NCBI RefSeq assembly: GCF_021347895.1
Contig: NC_067122.1
Location: forward strand, 11,397,983-11,461,982
Origin: Acanthochromis polyacanthus
Taxonomy: Eukaryota; Chordata; Actinopteri; Pomacentridae
Reading direction: 5' to 3'
Length of the DNA: 64,000 bases
Below are positions 1 through 12,546 of this stretch, piece by piece. A program made the translations under genes and the position numbers. The stretch's first letter is position 1, and each line of letters starts with the position of its first letter. The notes under the pieces were generated by a model. The model did no database searches. It was not told the DNA's origin and saw only the letters and a program-made list of their open reading frames with translations.

Positions 1-229
1 ATGCAGACGCTACACTTGCAGTAGCAGTTTGTTTTTTAACACTGCATTGCAAGTGAAGAATAGCTAGTTAAGGATACAAATAAGACACAGACGATGTTCA
101 TATTGACAACACATGTATACTCTACTAGTGTATCTTGAAAAAGCATAACATTAATTCATTCAAAAGGGTAAACTTTAATATACTTGTATTACTAGTAAAC
201 GATTTCAAGCCTTTTTGTAATTTTTTTTT

Positions 230-600
230 GATGATTCGCTCATGAAAATCAGAACTGCAGTACCTCACATTGTTAGAATACGTCCTCAGATTAATCACAA
301 ATAGAACTTACAATCCAGAAATGTCCAACTTGTGAAAAGTATGTTCATTTATACACTCTGCTGATGCTACTCTACCACACATTTCTGCATTCATGAAGCA
401 TGTCATGGAGGTGATCAGTCTGTGGCACTGCTGATGTGTTATTGAAGATGCCCTCAGCTCATCTGTATTTTCGAGTTTCATGTTTCTCACCTTCCTCTTG
501 ACTGTACCCCACATGCGGTTCGATGGAGTTGACGTCACTTGTGTTAGCCAGTCGATAATAATCATCATCAGCAAAGTATTTGATAGTAGTTTTAGTTCTG
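230..600 (-). mobile_element. Tc1-like transposase remnant (C-terminal part)
   Basis: An open stretch on the minus strand (308-574) reads like the C-terminal third of a Tc1-like transposase. It has a W-G-T-V-K-R-K segment where the family has the residues after the catalytic glutamate, followed by SITHQQCHRLITSM, close to a segment seen in many fish Tc1 proteins. The usual SPDLNPIE motif is corrupted, so the catalytic Glu is not recognisable. No terminal inverted repeats were found. It is a dead fragment; the assignment rests on pattern memory of the family and not on an alignment. Confidence 0.5.
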
Positions 601-811
601 GCAGGTGCTAAGTCCAGCTAAAAAAGGACGCTAGCATCTTCATAAAGCTCATCAGCAAATGGAGATGTCTTTGGACTTGATGAAAGACAATGGACTAACA
701 TTACTTTTATTTAGCTGTGTGTAAGTCGGTAAGGGTTCAGAAGTCAAGGTTGTAGATTGATTTGAGGCACGTCTGACTTTCATGACGTGAGTTTGAGCCA
801 TGTTTCACAGC

Positions 812-1347
812 AACCCGGTCTCACGGGGATTCGTGAAACTGTCACGTAAGTTTTAGTTTCGGTTTCGTGCGCACCAACACGATTTCGTCATGTTTTTCGT
901 GCCGCTCACCACGAAATGTTTTTCGCTGTGGTAATCACATCTGAAAGTGGTTTATACCGGCGGATTCATGACGATCTAAGCTGTCCATCGGCGTATACTG
1001 CTTGTGTGATTGCGTTTGCGGCCGCCGGCCGCCGGACATTCTTGAAATTCCTATGCAAATTGGTAAGTGTACCACCGACTTATGGTTAGGTTATGGTTAG
1101 GGTTATGGTTAGGGACGATGTCATGCAAAATATAGCGTTGGATTCGCCACGGTTTTACATTAAAAATATAATATACACATTCTTTTGAAATACGTTCTGA
1201 GTGGCACGAAAAGTCCGCCGTTTAAAATACATTGGTGCGCATTTCGTGGTGAGCGGCACGAAAAACATGACGAAATCGTGTTGGTGCGCACGAAACCGAA
1301 ACTAAAACTTACGTGACAGTTTCACGAATCCTCGTGAGATCGGGCTG
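812..1347. mobile_element. MITE with about 110-bp terminal inverted repeats (hAT-like)
   Basis: The left arm (812 to about 925) and right arm (about 1234-1347) are near-perfect reverse complements, both containing the stretch around GTGCGCACGAAACC and its complement. The 8-bp string TTCACAGC occurs directly outside both ends (804-811 and 1348-1355), which suggests a hAT-type 8-bp target duplication. The centre has telomere-like GGTTATGGTTAGGG repeats (about 1083-1117) and no coding capacity. If the element instead starts at a CAG triplet, the duplication would need redrawing. Confidence 0.72.
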
Positions 1348-2279
1348 TTCACAGCTACAGCTAATAAGGCTCTTTTATGAAAGTTTATTTTTTTGCCATT
1401 TTCAGCCTTTGTGGCAGTGCAGTTAAGAGACAGGAAAGGTGGGGACGAAGAGAGGAGTATGCACAAGCAACAAATCTTGCCATGGGTCCAAATCAATTTA
1501 TGGTGGAGGCTAATAAGTTCATAATGCACCCCCATAAGGCTCTGTAAAAGCATGATTGTACATTTTATTGGCCTTTGTAATGCTACATTGCAGGAGCTCT
1601 ACAGTTTATGCAGTTTAGCATCTCTTTTCATAATTTGTGTCATACTCCTCCTCTCACCCCTTGGGGAAGCAGTGCAGTTACACTGATAGGCAAAAACTGT
1701 GACCATCCATTTCTCTGCCTTTGACTAGCAGCCGATTGTGTTAACATAGAAAAGATTTGTGCATCAACAGGATTTGCAATGAGGTTAGCAGTAAAGGAGG
1801 GGAAGGGCTACATCAGAGAGCTAATTCTACTTTAACAGGGTAGTCATATGGTCCTAACGGAGTCCACAGACTCATCAGATTCATCATTTTAAATAAAGCT
1901 GGCCTTCTTTTATCTTTGTAACCCTCTGGTCAGCTCACAGTTTCTTTGCACTTTTTGCTGCTGTCACATTTTTATTCACTGTGAGCTGATTTTAAATTTG
2001 TTTCCAGACTTGACTCCTGTGTTTCCTCTGTAAACAGCCTGCAGCTTAGTGCAGTTCAGCCAAATATACTCAGTTCTTGAGTATACCAAGGAGTGCAGAA
2101 TTTTCATTTCGAAATCTGCTAATTTTGTTTTAATAGTTTCTGCCTCTGGTAAACAATGCCATGTCAGTAAATGCCTTAAAAATCCACCGACAGGGTTCTG
2201 GGTTTAGAGGGTTAAATGCATTTATTTGTAAAATGCGTTCATCGTCTCACGTTTAACAAATTGTGCCATGTTTTCTCAG
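1348..2279. other. Intergenic, no gene seen
   Basis: AT-rich sequence between the MITE and the relic NITR exon. Short open frames on both strands show no recognisable domain. The 3' end presumably includes remains of the intron before the relic exon. Confidence 0.5.
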
Positions 2280-2410
2280 GCAGATGAGGACAAACGTGTT
2301 TATTCTACTGTCATTTTTACAATGGAGGAATTAGTGGTGAAGGACAGACGGGGGCCAAAGCAGCAGAGAGACAGAGGAGGTACACAGCTGTCAAGCCGTT
2401 TTGGTTAAAA
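2280..2410 (+). pseudogene. Relic terminal (cytoplasmic tail) exon of a NITR gene
   Basis: A pyrimidine-rich tract and AG acceptor (TTTTCTCAG, ending 2279) precede sequence aligning with the last exon of the class B NITR genes in this window. GTTTATTCTACTGTC gives VYSTV, matching the IYSAV of the intact tails, and about 50 bases on GCCAAAGCAGCAGAGAGA matches the class B tail exon at the nucleotide level. The frame is lost between the two matching parts, and the second tyrosine motif survives only as a nucleotide match ending near GCTGTCAAG. No V, I or TM exons were found upstream, so this is an orphan relic of an older NITR copy. Confidence 0.68.
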
Positions 2411-5089
2411 CTGCGATTCAGCCAAAACCAGCAAAAACACATCAGTTTAAACCTTGGATGTTGTCGCTCATGTGATCTGTTTAAGAAGATCTACCGGATT
2501 CTATTGAAATTTTTGTAATAGATGTGACCTTTAAATAACATTTCATTTGTGAACCATCCTTTAAGTGCTATTTTCTGATCTCTACAAGTAAAATGAAGAG
2601 TTGTAGTTGCTACAGTAAATCAGAGTGCATTCGGCAAATCTGCTAATGCACTGTCACTTGCCATTACTACCAAAATGAACAATTACGACTGATTTATTTT
2701 ACCTAACCTTAAAGCTGATGTGTCTTGATTAGAGGGGAAGCAAGTACAGCCACTTTTAAAGAGCAAAAGTGAATCATACCTGTGACTGGATAAATCGGTG
2801 TCAGTGCCAGTATCCGTTCCTCTTCCCTTGTTCATATGCCCAACTTATACTCTAAAGCTCTGATTCAACACACTCAACATCACTTTATGTTTACCTTACA
2901 TTGGTTGAGCAAGTGGGTGGAAGTGAGCAGTGTGGGGATATTATAATCCAAGTGTCATCACCAGACTGCAAGCTCTGCTAAATTGTCAAGAGGTGTGCCA
3001 CTTCTCTGCAAACACTGAACAAACAAAAGAAAATGTACATAGACACCTCACTGAAAAGAACAATTACAGTCATACTTACACATCACATGCTCTTCAGGAC
3101 TAGTCTTTGAGTAATACAGCACTTCTTCATTGTAGCTGATTATGTGCTGAAGTCAAAGTATGAGATTCCTGCCCGTCACCACATCACGATCTTCAGATTT
3201 GCTATCAATGAGTAGTAACTGTAATTATTAGTGTAAGAAGATAGAAGTTGTAAGAATGTAAATAAACAGCATTTGCCAATGTAAATGTTTGTACTCATAA
3301 ATAAAGGCTTTGGTGCTTCCAGAGTCTGTTCAATCATCAGTCTGGCAGGTGTTTGAGAGACAGAAAGCAGAACAGGAAACTTTATCCTGAAGCTGTTGTC
3401 AGTAAATTGTCACCATAGCTACAGCTTGTGCAAAACAGACGGATTTATGATTTATCTGAAAGGTGCCGCAAGATTCTAGGAAGTTTACGGTGTCCAGTTT
3501 CCTTATAGAAAGTTGTTTTTCATGTGAAACTGTATTTGGTTAATTTCTTCCTTTTTTTTAAGTGCTCTGATTTGATTACATTGTATTTCAACTTGTACTT
3601 TTCTATACTTGTTTTGTCACTCACAGTTCCTTGTAATTTTATTTTGAAAGGTAATGCAAAAATAAATATTACAGTGAGGTATGTGGTGTATTAAAATGAC
3701 TTTGTGCTATGGATACAGATGGCGTAAGTCCAACTTAAGAATACATAACTGTCAGTGTCAAGTGCAAATGTGGTCTGTCAATGCAGTTATGGGACTGAGA
3801 GATACAGGTCACTGGCAGTAATGTAGTGAAAAATATGTATTATTTAGACGGTCTGAGCTGGCGAATGCAGGTCAGTGTTGTGGTGTCATTTGTACGCATA
3901 ATTCAACACTCAATGGAGTATTGCAAAATTGCACTGTTATCTGACAATTGCGTGTATTCATTAACTCTCCATTCCACTTTCACTCCCGCAGGATTTAGGA
4001 AAGCGTACCCTGTAGAGGCCACTAGATAAAATTCAACACTAAGTCTCAGTTTATGGAAGGTGCACTTTAGTGAAGCTAATTTGAAAAAAGAACCAAATGT
4101 ATAAAAGATAAACATGCATTACACTCTAAACTTGCAGTAACTTGCGTTTTCACTCTAAAATGAATAGACGGTAGTAAATGGGTGTACAAGCTTGTAGAAA
4201 ATAATTTCCTGCGCACTGAATGTTGCATTTAAGAATAATGCTTAAAACCATTCACGATTTATGTATAAAGGAACCACATAAAGTCCTGTCATATGTGTGT
4301 TTTGTCTTTATACAGACACAAATGATGGCTTCAACACAATAAGTCAAGAAAAGCAATTGTTGCTTTCTAGAAAAAAAAAAGCCTAGTGATTCATTTCAGA
4401 AGACTTATTGTCACTTGCACAGAAAACCAGACACACTATACAATATATTTCTTAGCTGGTTCTCTGTAGCCAAATAGATACAATCTGAGAAACTGTAACC
4501 CACTCCTGAGTTGACTGCTGCCAAAGCACACAACCTCATCACTTTTAAAGTGTGTGTTCTGCTTGTTCAACAGATATTTATTAACCTGCTCCCTCAGTTT
4601 CTACTCTTGTAGTTCAGTGCACGTGTTGTTGAGCTCTGCGTGTTTGTGTGCATGTACTTCATGTTGCTCATGTGTTTGGGATGTTCTCGTGAAGGCAGAT
4701 AGTAGAGGAGAGGTCACTGTCCACAATCACATCTTAAGTTACACTGAATAGGCAGCATGCACTGTATGATTTTTATGAATTTTTTTATATATATATATAT
4801 ATTAGGTTTTGTTTTGTTTCTTTTTTGGACAATGGGGCTCATAAAACCTGTTTAAAGATCCAGGTTATAAGAGATTACAGAAGGAAGGTACAAAACATGT
4901 ATTGGGACTTCATTACATAAAAAATTAAGGAACATTGCTCAGTTCACTTTCAGTGATGTACTCTACTGTTAGTGTTGCATGCATTTAGAAAAACTCTTCC
5001 AAATGCATCAGCTAACTACAACAGAAAAAACTGTGGCTTTAATGTGACTGATTGGAGAAAACTACTTAAATAAATACATTTCCTTTGTA
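2411..5089. other. Intergenic, no gene supported
   Basis: Only short open frames (up to 70 aa) with no domain signature. A short TA microsatellite lies at about 4785-4802. I see no conserved coding exon here. Confidence 0.5.
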
Positions 5090-6050
5090 AGCACTTTGTA
5101 AAGGTCAAAGCCACATGCGACCTCTACACAGAGAAAAGCCACGGTGAGCCATTTCACTGCCCTTTGACCAACTACTGAAGCAGTTTACTCAGAACAGACC
5201 TGACTGGGGGCTTCAACAAGATGCGCAGTGAGGGAAAGGTTTCAGGAAGCTAAAAATGACAACTAGCAAGTTTTAATAATTTAAGCCACTTATTCTGATT
5301 TCTTCTTTAATGGTAAACATATTTCATCATTCAGCACAAATTCAAATTCTTGCCTAAAAAGCTTCAATCACATGAATATTCTTAAAGGCTGCCAGTCTCT
5401 CAGTGGACAGACTGACACACTCAGTCACGCTAACACCTCATCTCGCTCACTGAGTTTCAGATTGACTTGCCCGTTTTTCAGCAGTGGGAGGAAATGCAAC
5501 CTCAAGAACAGCATACAAAGTTCCTACTAAATGGACTGGCCTTTCTTCTTTAATGTTAATGTAATTAATAGATTTAGAATGTTTTTGAAAATTTTGACCA
5601 CAGCTATTGTTGATGGTTTATCAGAGATTATTATTGCATCGCAGGAAAACACTTCATCGTGTATGGTTGGATAGCTAAGAAAAGTTACCCTGACAGTTCA
5701 AACGTCTGAAAGATGTGGGTGTGGAGAAACGCTCTTGACATCGAGTGACTGTGCGCATGTTTGTGTCCAGGTCCCCCTTCACCTACTGCTGTAAGGTGTT
5801 AATGCTGATTAAAAGTGAAACGATGAAGTGGTTTTTTTCCACTGGCCTTGCTGAGCGCGTAACACTGCAGCACCTAAGCCAGGGCTGAGCAGAAAAAGAG
5901 AGACAGGAAGATGAGCCCCTTAGAGTTGACACCTTAGCTGACAAGCCCAACCACAACAGCGCTGAAGTTCCCGCATGCGTTTGTCAGTGAGCAGACTTTG
6001 TGCATGAGCAGATAAAGGAGAAAGTAGAATATAGGACAAGAAGCCATTGT
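5090..6050 (+). repeat. Diverged copy of the NITR intergenic module
   Basis: Segments here match, with many changes, the sequence found ahead of the class A genes further right. Around 5090-5230 (CTTTGTAAAGGTC, CCACATGC, GAGAAAAGCC, TTTGACCAAC) it aligns with about 28430-28600. Around 5945-6000 (AACCACAACAGCGCTGAAG) it aligns with the AACCACAGCAGTGCTAAAG segments near 20670, 29245, 46490 and 58720. This is the oldest module copy and it leads into gene 1. Confidence 0.6.
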
Positions 6051-8260
6051 TTTTTTTTCTGTTTTCACCCTTCTATACACTTGTTTACCAGGGTCTTAGG
6101 TGTTGCAGTGCAGTCTGTTTGATTGTCGTGTGTTGAAGTCTTTGTTTTGTGTATCGTCATACAAAACACATCATTTATACAGGAATTTTGCAATACGTGT
6201 TACAAAGTGCTGCACAGGGGACTAAAATTAAACAGTTGAGTCATAATATCACCAGATGAGTCATAATCACTGCTGTAATTATTTTGGTCCAGAATTTCTT
6301 TTTTTTTTTCTCACTCAGTGGTACAAGTGAAAAGTTTTCCTCTCAAGAAACAGAATTTGTTTTCTTAATTGTCCACAGGGGACTGAATTGCGATTATAAC
6401 CCAACTATGCTGTGGTGCTCCTCTTTGATTGAAAGATGAGAGAGGCCCCTGTGCACCCGAGGAGCAATGAAACAGTTAATGTACGATGGCTGTACACGGT
6501 GCAGTAAACGTTCACTGTGTTCTCCTGCCAATGTGTCGACTGGCAGAATGGGTGGGTCAGAGAATGTAGATTGACGAACCTTTTCTGGATTTCTCTGTGG
6601 CTAATGGGGCAGGGTTTAAGTCATGCTAGCATCATCTCCAAGAGTGTGAAAATTGATGAGAAGGTCAGCCCAACACTTCAAAGAATATCTAAATCATACG
6701 GGATGGACTGCTGTCATATTTTGCACAGACATTCGTGGCCACTAGAGGGTGAATCCTAAAGCTTATGGTGGTTTTTCTCTTGTAGAGAGAGATTGGTGTG
6801 TGGTTTCAGTGTAAAATGCTTCAAAAATAGATGAATAGATTGCCATGCATTTTGCTACACATGTTGAGATTATTTTCCTGATTTTAGGTGTTGCAGTACT
6901 ATAAGCAGAAAAGTCTGAACCTGTCAATTAATTGTTAATTTGTGTCATTTCCTAACATAGTGCCATGATCTGGTCTAGATTTCAGATTGTTTATTGCCTC
7001 GTACCTGCAAATGGCCGTCTGCCTCAGTTCTAGTTTGTTTTCGGTACCACTGAGGAAGTCTTCGTATCAGAAACCATTATGTGGGTTTTCAGTAGCTGCA
7101 TGGTGGTTAATGTGTGGCACTGTAGCTTTACCATCTTCCTGTTACTCAGAAAAGAAAGTGTACTTCAACCTGTTAAACAAAAATCCATTCTGTACTGAAA
7201 ATGACTTTCCCATCGCAGTTAATCCTCGTAATGTCCTCCCAGTTGCTGTATACCTTTTGTCCTCTGCCGTCAAAAATGACCTCACCTGATTTGACTGTTA
7301 TTTAAAGCATATAGTATAAATTGTCAATTAAATCTCTTGTCTTACTTCAGTCTAACCCATGACCACAAAACTTTCCCTTCATTTTTAAATTTAGGGCTAA
7401 ATAGATTGTGTTTACATAAAAATATACGACAAAAGATTTTGTTTGGGATCAGAATGGCCGCAGGACAACAGGAGGGTTAATTTGGTCAGTTTCCATGTCA
7501 ATATGCACATTTCCTGAGTAAAGGGTGCAGGTGAAATGAGTTAAGATGTAATAGATTACAGGCTTGTGACTCGAGGCCGCTGTTTGATTGGTTGCTTCAG
7601 GTTTTTGGCTCGACTCTCTGCACCCTATAGGCTCCCACTTTAATTGGTAATATATTGGGGGGTTTTTTTGTTTGTTTTGTTAAACTTAATGTGATAGTAC
7701 ACTGATTAGTAGTATTAAATAGTATTTTTGATAGTAAACCCGCACTGAATGCAAATTCACTGATCGGTGGTGCAGTGTTGCTTCTTTATATCGGGCTGAA
7801 TTAATTTTTGCTGAGCAGTGAAGTGGTATATCAGCACATCCTGCTGGTGAGACATGGTCATGTATGTGGTTTACTGACATTCTTTTTGTCCCCAAAACTG
7901 TGTTGATCCACCCTCCCTCAGAAAATGTCAAACCTATCTATATTACACATCTGTTTAATATCTAACATAATTAAATTTTATGTCTGAAACAATTATTAAA
8001 TTCTGCGCTTAATTAACCATAATTATATGTTCCGATGCACAAATATTTTAAATTATTGGATATTATCATGTGTTCTTTGTCCAATCAAATAGACTTTAAA
8101 TGGAAGCATGTCCCCTGTAAGATCTTGTGTACCTACTGTAAGTGTCAGCCCACGACCATGGCGATGACACCATTAAAGCTCTGCTGGTGTTGTTTCATGT
8201 TAGGTCGGAAAGTTTTGGTCGATCTTTTTCCACTGGGGTAGGACCATGAGACACAACAGC
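6051..8260. other. Intergenic region upstream of gene 1
   Basis: No exon recognised. The open frames at 6517-6759 and 6987-7289 use non-ATG starts or have no family signature. The sequence becomes similar to other class A promoters only from about 8255 on. Confidence 0.45.
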
Positions 8261-8268
8261 CCAATCAG
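8261..8268 (+). promoter_or_regulatory. CCAAT box, gene 1 promoter
   Basis: CCAATCAG about 100 bp upstream of the gene 1 start codon. It is followed by CTCTGAAATTGTTCCCTCCC, the block seen before genes 3, 4, 5, 7 and 8, so the class A core promoter is conserved here despite the divergence of gene 1. Confidence 0.5.
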
Positions 8269-8365
8269 GTTGCTCTGAAATTGTTCCCTCCCATTTGATA
8301 CAATTACATTAAGGCAAAGCATCTTAAATCGCAAACCAAAGTCAGCTGCAGTGAAGAAATACAAA

Positions 8366-10047
8366 ATGCTTATCGTATGTTATTTACTGCTGATGCTCCC
8401 AGTTGGACGTGAGTATTTGCAGAACGGTCAAATTCTTTAGACATATGTTTCAATAATATCTTCTCAATAGAGGAGGTAAACATTTTTGTTGGTTTTTAAT
8501 CACAGTTGTTTTTTTTTTCAGGATCCACAGATGATCAGAACATTGTGACAAAAACTGTTAGAGTTGGAGAAAGTGTAACTCTAACTTGTTCCCGCAACAA
8601 ATCAGGACCGGTTTCATACCTTTTCTGGATCAGATTAGTTGCTGGAAACTTGCCTGAAATCTTGGGGAAAACGCATAGTTTTGACTATGATGATAAGGAA
8701 GTGATTTCTCGCATTAAAACAAAACAGGAGCCTGGACGATTTGTTCTACATATCACAAAAACAGAGCAAAGTGACACTGCGTTTTACTACTGTTTAATAT
8801 CACGGTCAACTAACATTAGGTTTTTGGAAGGAATCTTTCTGAGAGTTGAAGGTACGTAACATTTCATAACTGGTATTATTAAACATTGCATTATTACAAT
8901 GATTAGTTCAATGTCAATACATTTTGAACATTTGTTTTTGAATTTGAATTTTCTGCCTCTAATCCATTTTTGTTTTTATAAGAGTTAATAGTTTTCAATT
9001 TTCCAGGACCAGAACCTGATGTCACTGCTGTCATTCAACACTTTCTACCTGATCCACTTCATCCAGGAGACTCAGTGGCTCTGCAGTGTTCAGTCCTGTC
9101 TGACTCTGAGAAGAAAACATGTCCAGAACAACACAGTGTGTTCTGGTTCAACATAGCCTCTGATGAATCTCATCCGAGTCTAATTTATGCCCAAACTAAC
9201 AGTGGAGGTGAATGTGAGACGAGTCCGGAGGCTCCATCTCCGCAGAGTTGTGTCTACAGCTTCTTCAAGGAAAACGTTAGCTCGTCTGATGCTGGGACGT
9301 ATTACTGTGCTCTGGTTGCATGTGGAATGGTAGTTTTGGAAATGGAACGAAACTGGACATTGAAGGTAAGTGTACCATATTTTATACAATAGGGAATCCT
9401 TATTACCTTATCTGATATCATAACTTCCTTATTACCACTTCTTAACTTTATTCTTTACTCTTTCAGTTGTCAGCACACATGAGTCACAGAAGGACAATAC
9501 ATTTCTTTTTCTGTTATGTGCTGCTTTGGCTGTAAGTCTGATTGTTATAGTCTTCCTTGTTCGTGCCATCAGAAAAAAATCTTGTGATTGTTGCAAAGGT
9601 GAGAATAGTTACTCTTACTCTGATCTATGAAACAGCTTTTTTCCCCAAATATTACTTAATTTGATGCATTAGCTTGTAAGTCCACTTATATTCTAATTTG
9701 TTAAACGTAGTAAAATCCTTCAATTTTTCTACTTCCTCTTTTTTAATGTAATTCAGATTCTGTTGCTCTTCAACCAAATGCTGAGACAGTTAGAGGCCAC
9801 CAGCAAAATCCGCAGGTAAGAAATACAGAGATGCAGCTGAAAAACTTAACAGCAATATTTATCTCTTTACATGTACATGCATTCAAATTATTTCATTTTC
9901 GACTTTGCACCTCAGAGGAATCCAGAGTCTGTGGTTTATTCCGCAGCGGTCTTCACCAAGAGGAATGCTGACAAAGTAGGAAGAAGAAATGCAGCAGCAA
10001 AGAAAGAGACCATCTACAGTGATGTCAGGGCTTTTGTCAGAGATTAA
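8366..10047 (+). CDS. nitr: NITR gene 1 (class A, diverged), one-base frameshift in exon 3
   Basis: Exons: 8366-8408, 8522-8851, 9007-9365, 9467-9598, 9757-9815, 9916-10047. Exon 1 is a hydrophobic leader (MLIVCYLLLMLPVG). Exon 2 is a V domain with LTCSR, a WIRLV core and YYC. Exon 3 is the I domain with the pairs around LQC, KTC, GEC, SC, YYC and AC. Exon 4 holds the TM (LFLLCAALAVSLIVIVFL) and a CDCC juxtamembrane cluster. Exon 6 has VVYSAAV and TIYSDV; the second fits the ITSM pattern TxYxxV. The I-domain J-like motif should read FGNGT, but one T is missing in the run at 9334-9337, so the frame shifts. As read, the protein runs 244 aa and then 22 aberrant residues to a stop in exon 4, with no TM. 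All downstream exons remain clean in the normal frame, so the indel is either recent or a sequencing error. It is the most divergent class A gene here. Confidence 0.85.
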
Positions 10048-10390
10048 CAATCTAAAAGCTGGATTTAGAAATACATGCTGATGTAATTTTTGTGTTGCGC
10101 ACTGTTGGAAATAACTGCTCCAAAGGCACTGCTGCTTGTTTTACACCTCGCATAATATATTCAGAAAACTAAAGGATGTTTTGATGGGTATAATGTCTAT
10201 GGCTATTTTTGTCAAACTGTTTACAGTATTTAAAAAAACATTTTTTTGTCTTGATACTGCGGAAATGGAAATGAATAATGATGCCTTAAATAACCACATG
10301 TAACTGGCTTAGCACTGTGCCCTGTATTACTAAAAATTTTTAAGAATATATATGATACATTTGTGTTGAGGTCACATTTTAGAAGATGTC

Positions 10391-10772
10391 CAGTGGTGGA
10401 AAAAAGTTTTTAGACACCCCTAAAATTTTACACAATCTCAAATATCATGAAATATTCATGGAAAAGTCTTTGTTGTGTTTTAAAATGTGTAGCTGCATTA
10501 GACAGACACATGCAAATACACATGATATATTTTTGTTTGTTGTTTACAAGAAAAACTAACAACTAAATTCTACCAAAGTGACACAATACTCAAAATTTCT
10601 TATTTTTATGGAAGCAATCAATTTTAAGTTTAGAATGGGTTTTTTTTTTTGTTTTATTTTAGTATTGTGACTGTACTAAAAGAAATTGCACTTGAAGAGT
10701 GCACCTAAGAGTGATTCTTTATGCAATATTTCACAAATATACAGGGTGTCGGAAAACTTTTTACCACCACTG
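10391..10772. mobile_element. Non-autonomous Tc1/mariner-like MITE in the gene 1 3' UTR
   Basis: The ends are imperfect inverted repeats: CAGTGGTGGAAAAAAGTTTT at the left and the complement of CAGTGGTGGTAAAAAGTTTT at the right. Both continue into GACACCC. TA follows the right end (10773-10774); the left flank has TC where TA is expected, probably a substitution. About 380 bp, no coding capacity. It sits between the gene 1 stop and its poly(A) signal. Confidence 0.7.
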
Positions 10773-10926
10773 TATCTTGAAAGCTTTAAGAAGGGTTAAC
10801 TTTCCGTCAAACTACGCAGTTTTTAGAGTGTGAACTTTCTCCCAAGATGCTCATCTTTGTATGAATGATTGCAAAACACTCCCTTTGAAAGGAATTGATG
10901 TCTGTACATGTGTTTATACCTTTGAT

Positions 10927-10932
10927 AATAAA
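10927..10932 (+). terminator. Poly(A) signal candidate, gene 1
   Basis: AATAAA about 880 bp after the gene 1 stop codon. It would give a long 3' UTR containing the MITE at 10391-10772. Confidence 0.4.
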
Positions 10933-12492
10933 GAAGCTCCAACAGCTGCACAAGCTCTTCTTTACTTCAATTACTCTAGGTTCACCGTGTCAGTGTGACT
11001 AACTGAATAGGTTTATTTGCAACACAAAGCACAATGCATTCATCTTTTTGCCATTTTAAAACTCAACTGTCTTTTCCAAAACCAACGCATGCCACTATTC
11101 ATATATATGATATGAAATGATGTGAAAATTTAGATTAATTTAGCCTTAATCATGCAGAACTTAAAGCATGTTCAAAATTGACATGGTTGGGTGATGCAAG
11201 AATTCACCCCCATACAGTTGTGATGAACAGGGAAATGGCAGGTTCTTTTTTCTGTAAAGTTGGGTTACAACTGCACTACAACGGCAGCAGTGTGCATGTG
11301 TGGACTGTGTAGGTATGATCTACTGCACATGTTTAAAACTGAGTCCTCCAAGCAGATTTTAGCACACTCGAAAAGTTACTTAATAGCAACAACTGCATGT
11401 CGATCATGTCCACAGCTGTCTTTGTGCATGAAGAGGTTTCAGGCTTAACATGTGGGTCTGAGTAGACTGATAGCCAAGTGGCCAATCAAGGAACTGCAAT
11501 TTTTAGGCCTGGACGGAAAATTTGTGTTGTATTGAGTAATACAGTAAGTAATGGGAAGCTGAAGCAGGAAATCTGACCCTATTAAACTGTAAATATATTC
11601 TAAATCCTACAAAATGTGCTTAATTGGGCCATAAAAACTAACTTGTTCTTTGCTGGGCCAAAGACTGTTGACATGCAAAAGTCCACTCAGTGTCATCAAT
11701 GTTAACTGTTTTAAGTCTCCAGCAGCAGAGTGTAATGCTGCCAATAAAACAGCTGCTCTTATCTACTATTGACCTGCAGCGATATAATCCTATTATGCTC
11801 TAATAGATTGGGATGGAACTGAAAATGAGGCTGTGAAATACAGAGAATCGATAGCAACACAACTCATATAAAAAAGTTTTGATGAACAGCATAACAGACT
11901 TTGAAGCTGATATTGCTTCAACGCCTTCTCTCTGCATTGATGTCTGTTTTGTACAGACCAACATCTGTCATTCAAATAAGTGAGTACTTGAAAATCAACT
12001 CGTGTGGTGTTTCCCTTTATGTCATTTCTGTGGTTTTCAACACTTTGAACTTGGCAGAAGCAGCACAGAGAAACCTTCTTGAGAGCAGTAACTGGCCTCT
12101 ATCTGCTTTTCACTGCCACCAACCTCAGCAGACACAGCAGAGGCAGTTTTTACAGATATTCATACCTCCTGGAGGATGATTGCTATTGAATATGATGATC
12201 CTTGCATCTCCAGATTCATATTTATGGTGCTAAGTGAAATGTTAAAGGGACTATTGCGTGGATTTCCATGAAATTTAGTACAGATTAGAGGACTCCTCCA
12301 CAGAGGTAGCATGAATTGTCATTACTTTGACTGTTCAACTACCGTTATCCTCAGTATCATATCAGTGTCAGATCAATATTTTAATTTGTTCAAAGCCAAT
12401 AAATTCCTGGTAAACTGACACTGAATCCTAGCACTTCATCTCAGTAGGAATAGCACATGGGCACAATGTAAATATGTAATGATATAATGTAT

Positions 12493-12493
<1 letters not shown>
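10933..12493. other. Intergenic, no gene seen
   Basis: No NITR exon or transposase found. Short open frames at 11260-11448, 11793-11975 and 11901-12179 have no recognisable content. Confidence 0.5.

Positions 12494-12542
<49 letters not shown>
12494..12542. repeat. (CA)n microsatellite
   Basis: About 24 uninterrupted CA dinucleotides, a likely polymorphic marker inside the receptor cluster. Confidence 0.95.

Positions 12543-12546
<4 letters not shown>

Noticed and set aside
12494..12542. Possible CRISPR-like or regulatory repeat
   Set aside because: A plain CA microsatellite in a vertebrate genome; there are no spaced repeats anywhere in the window.
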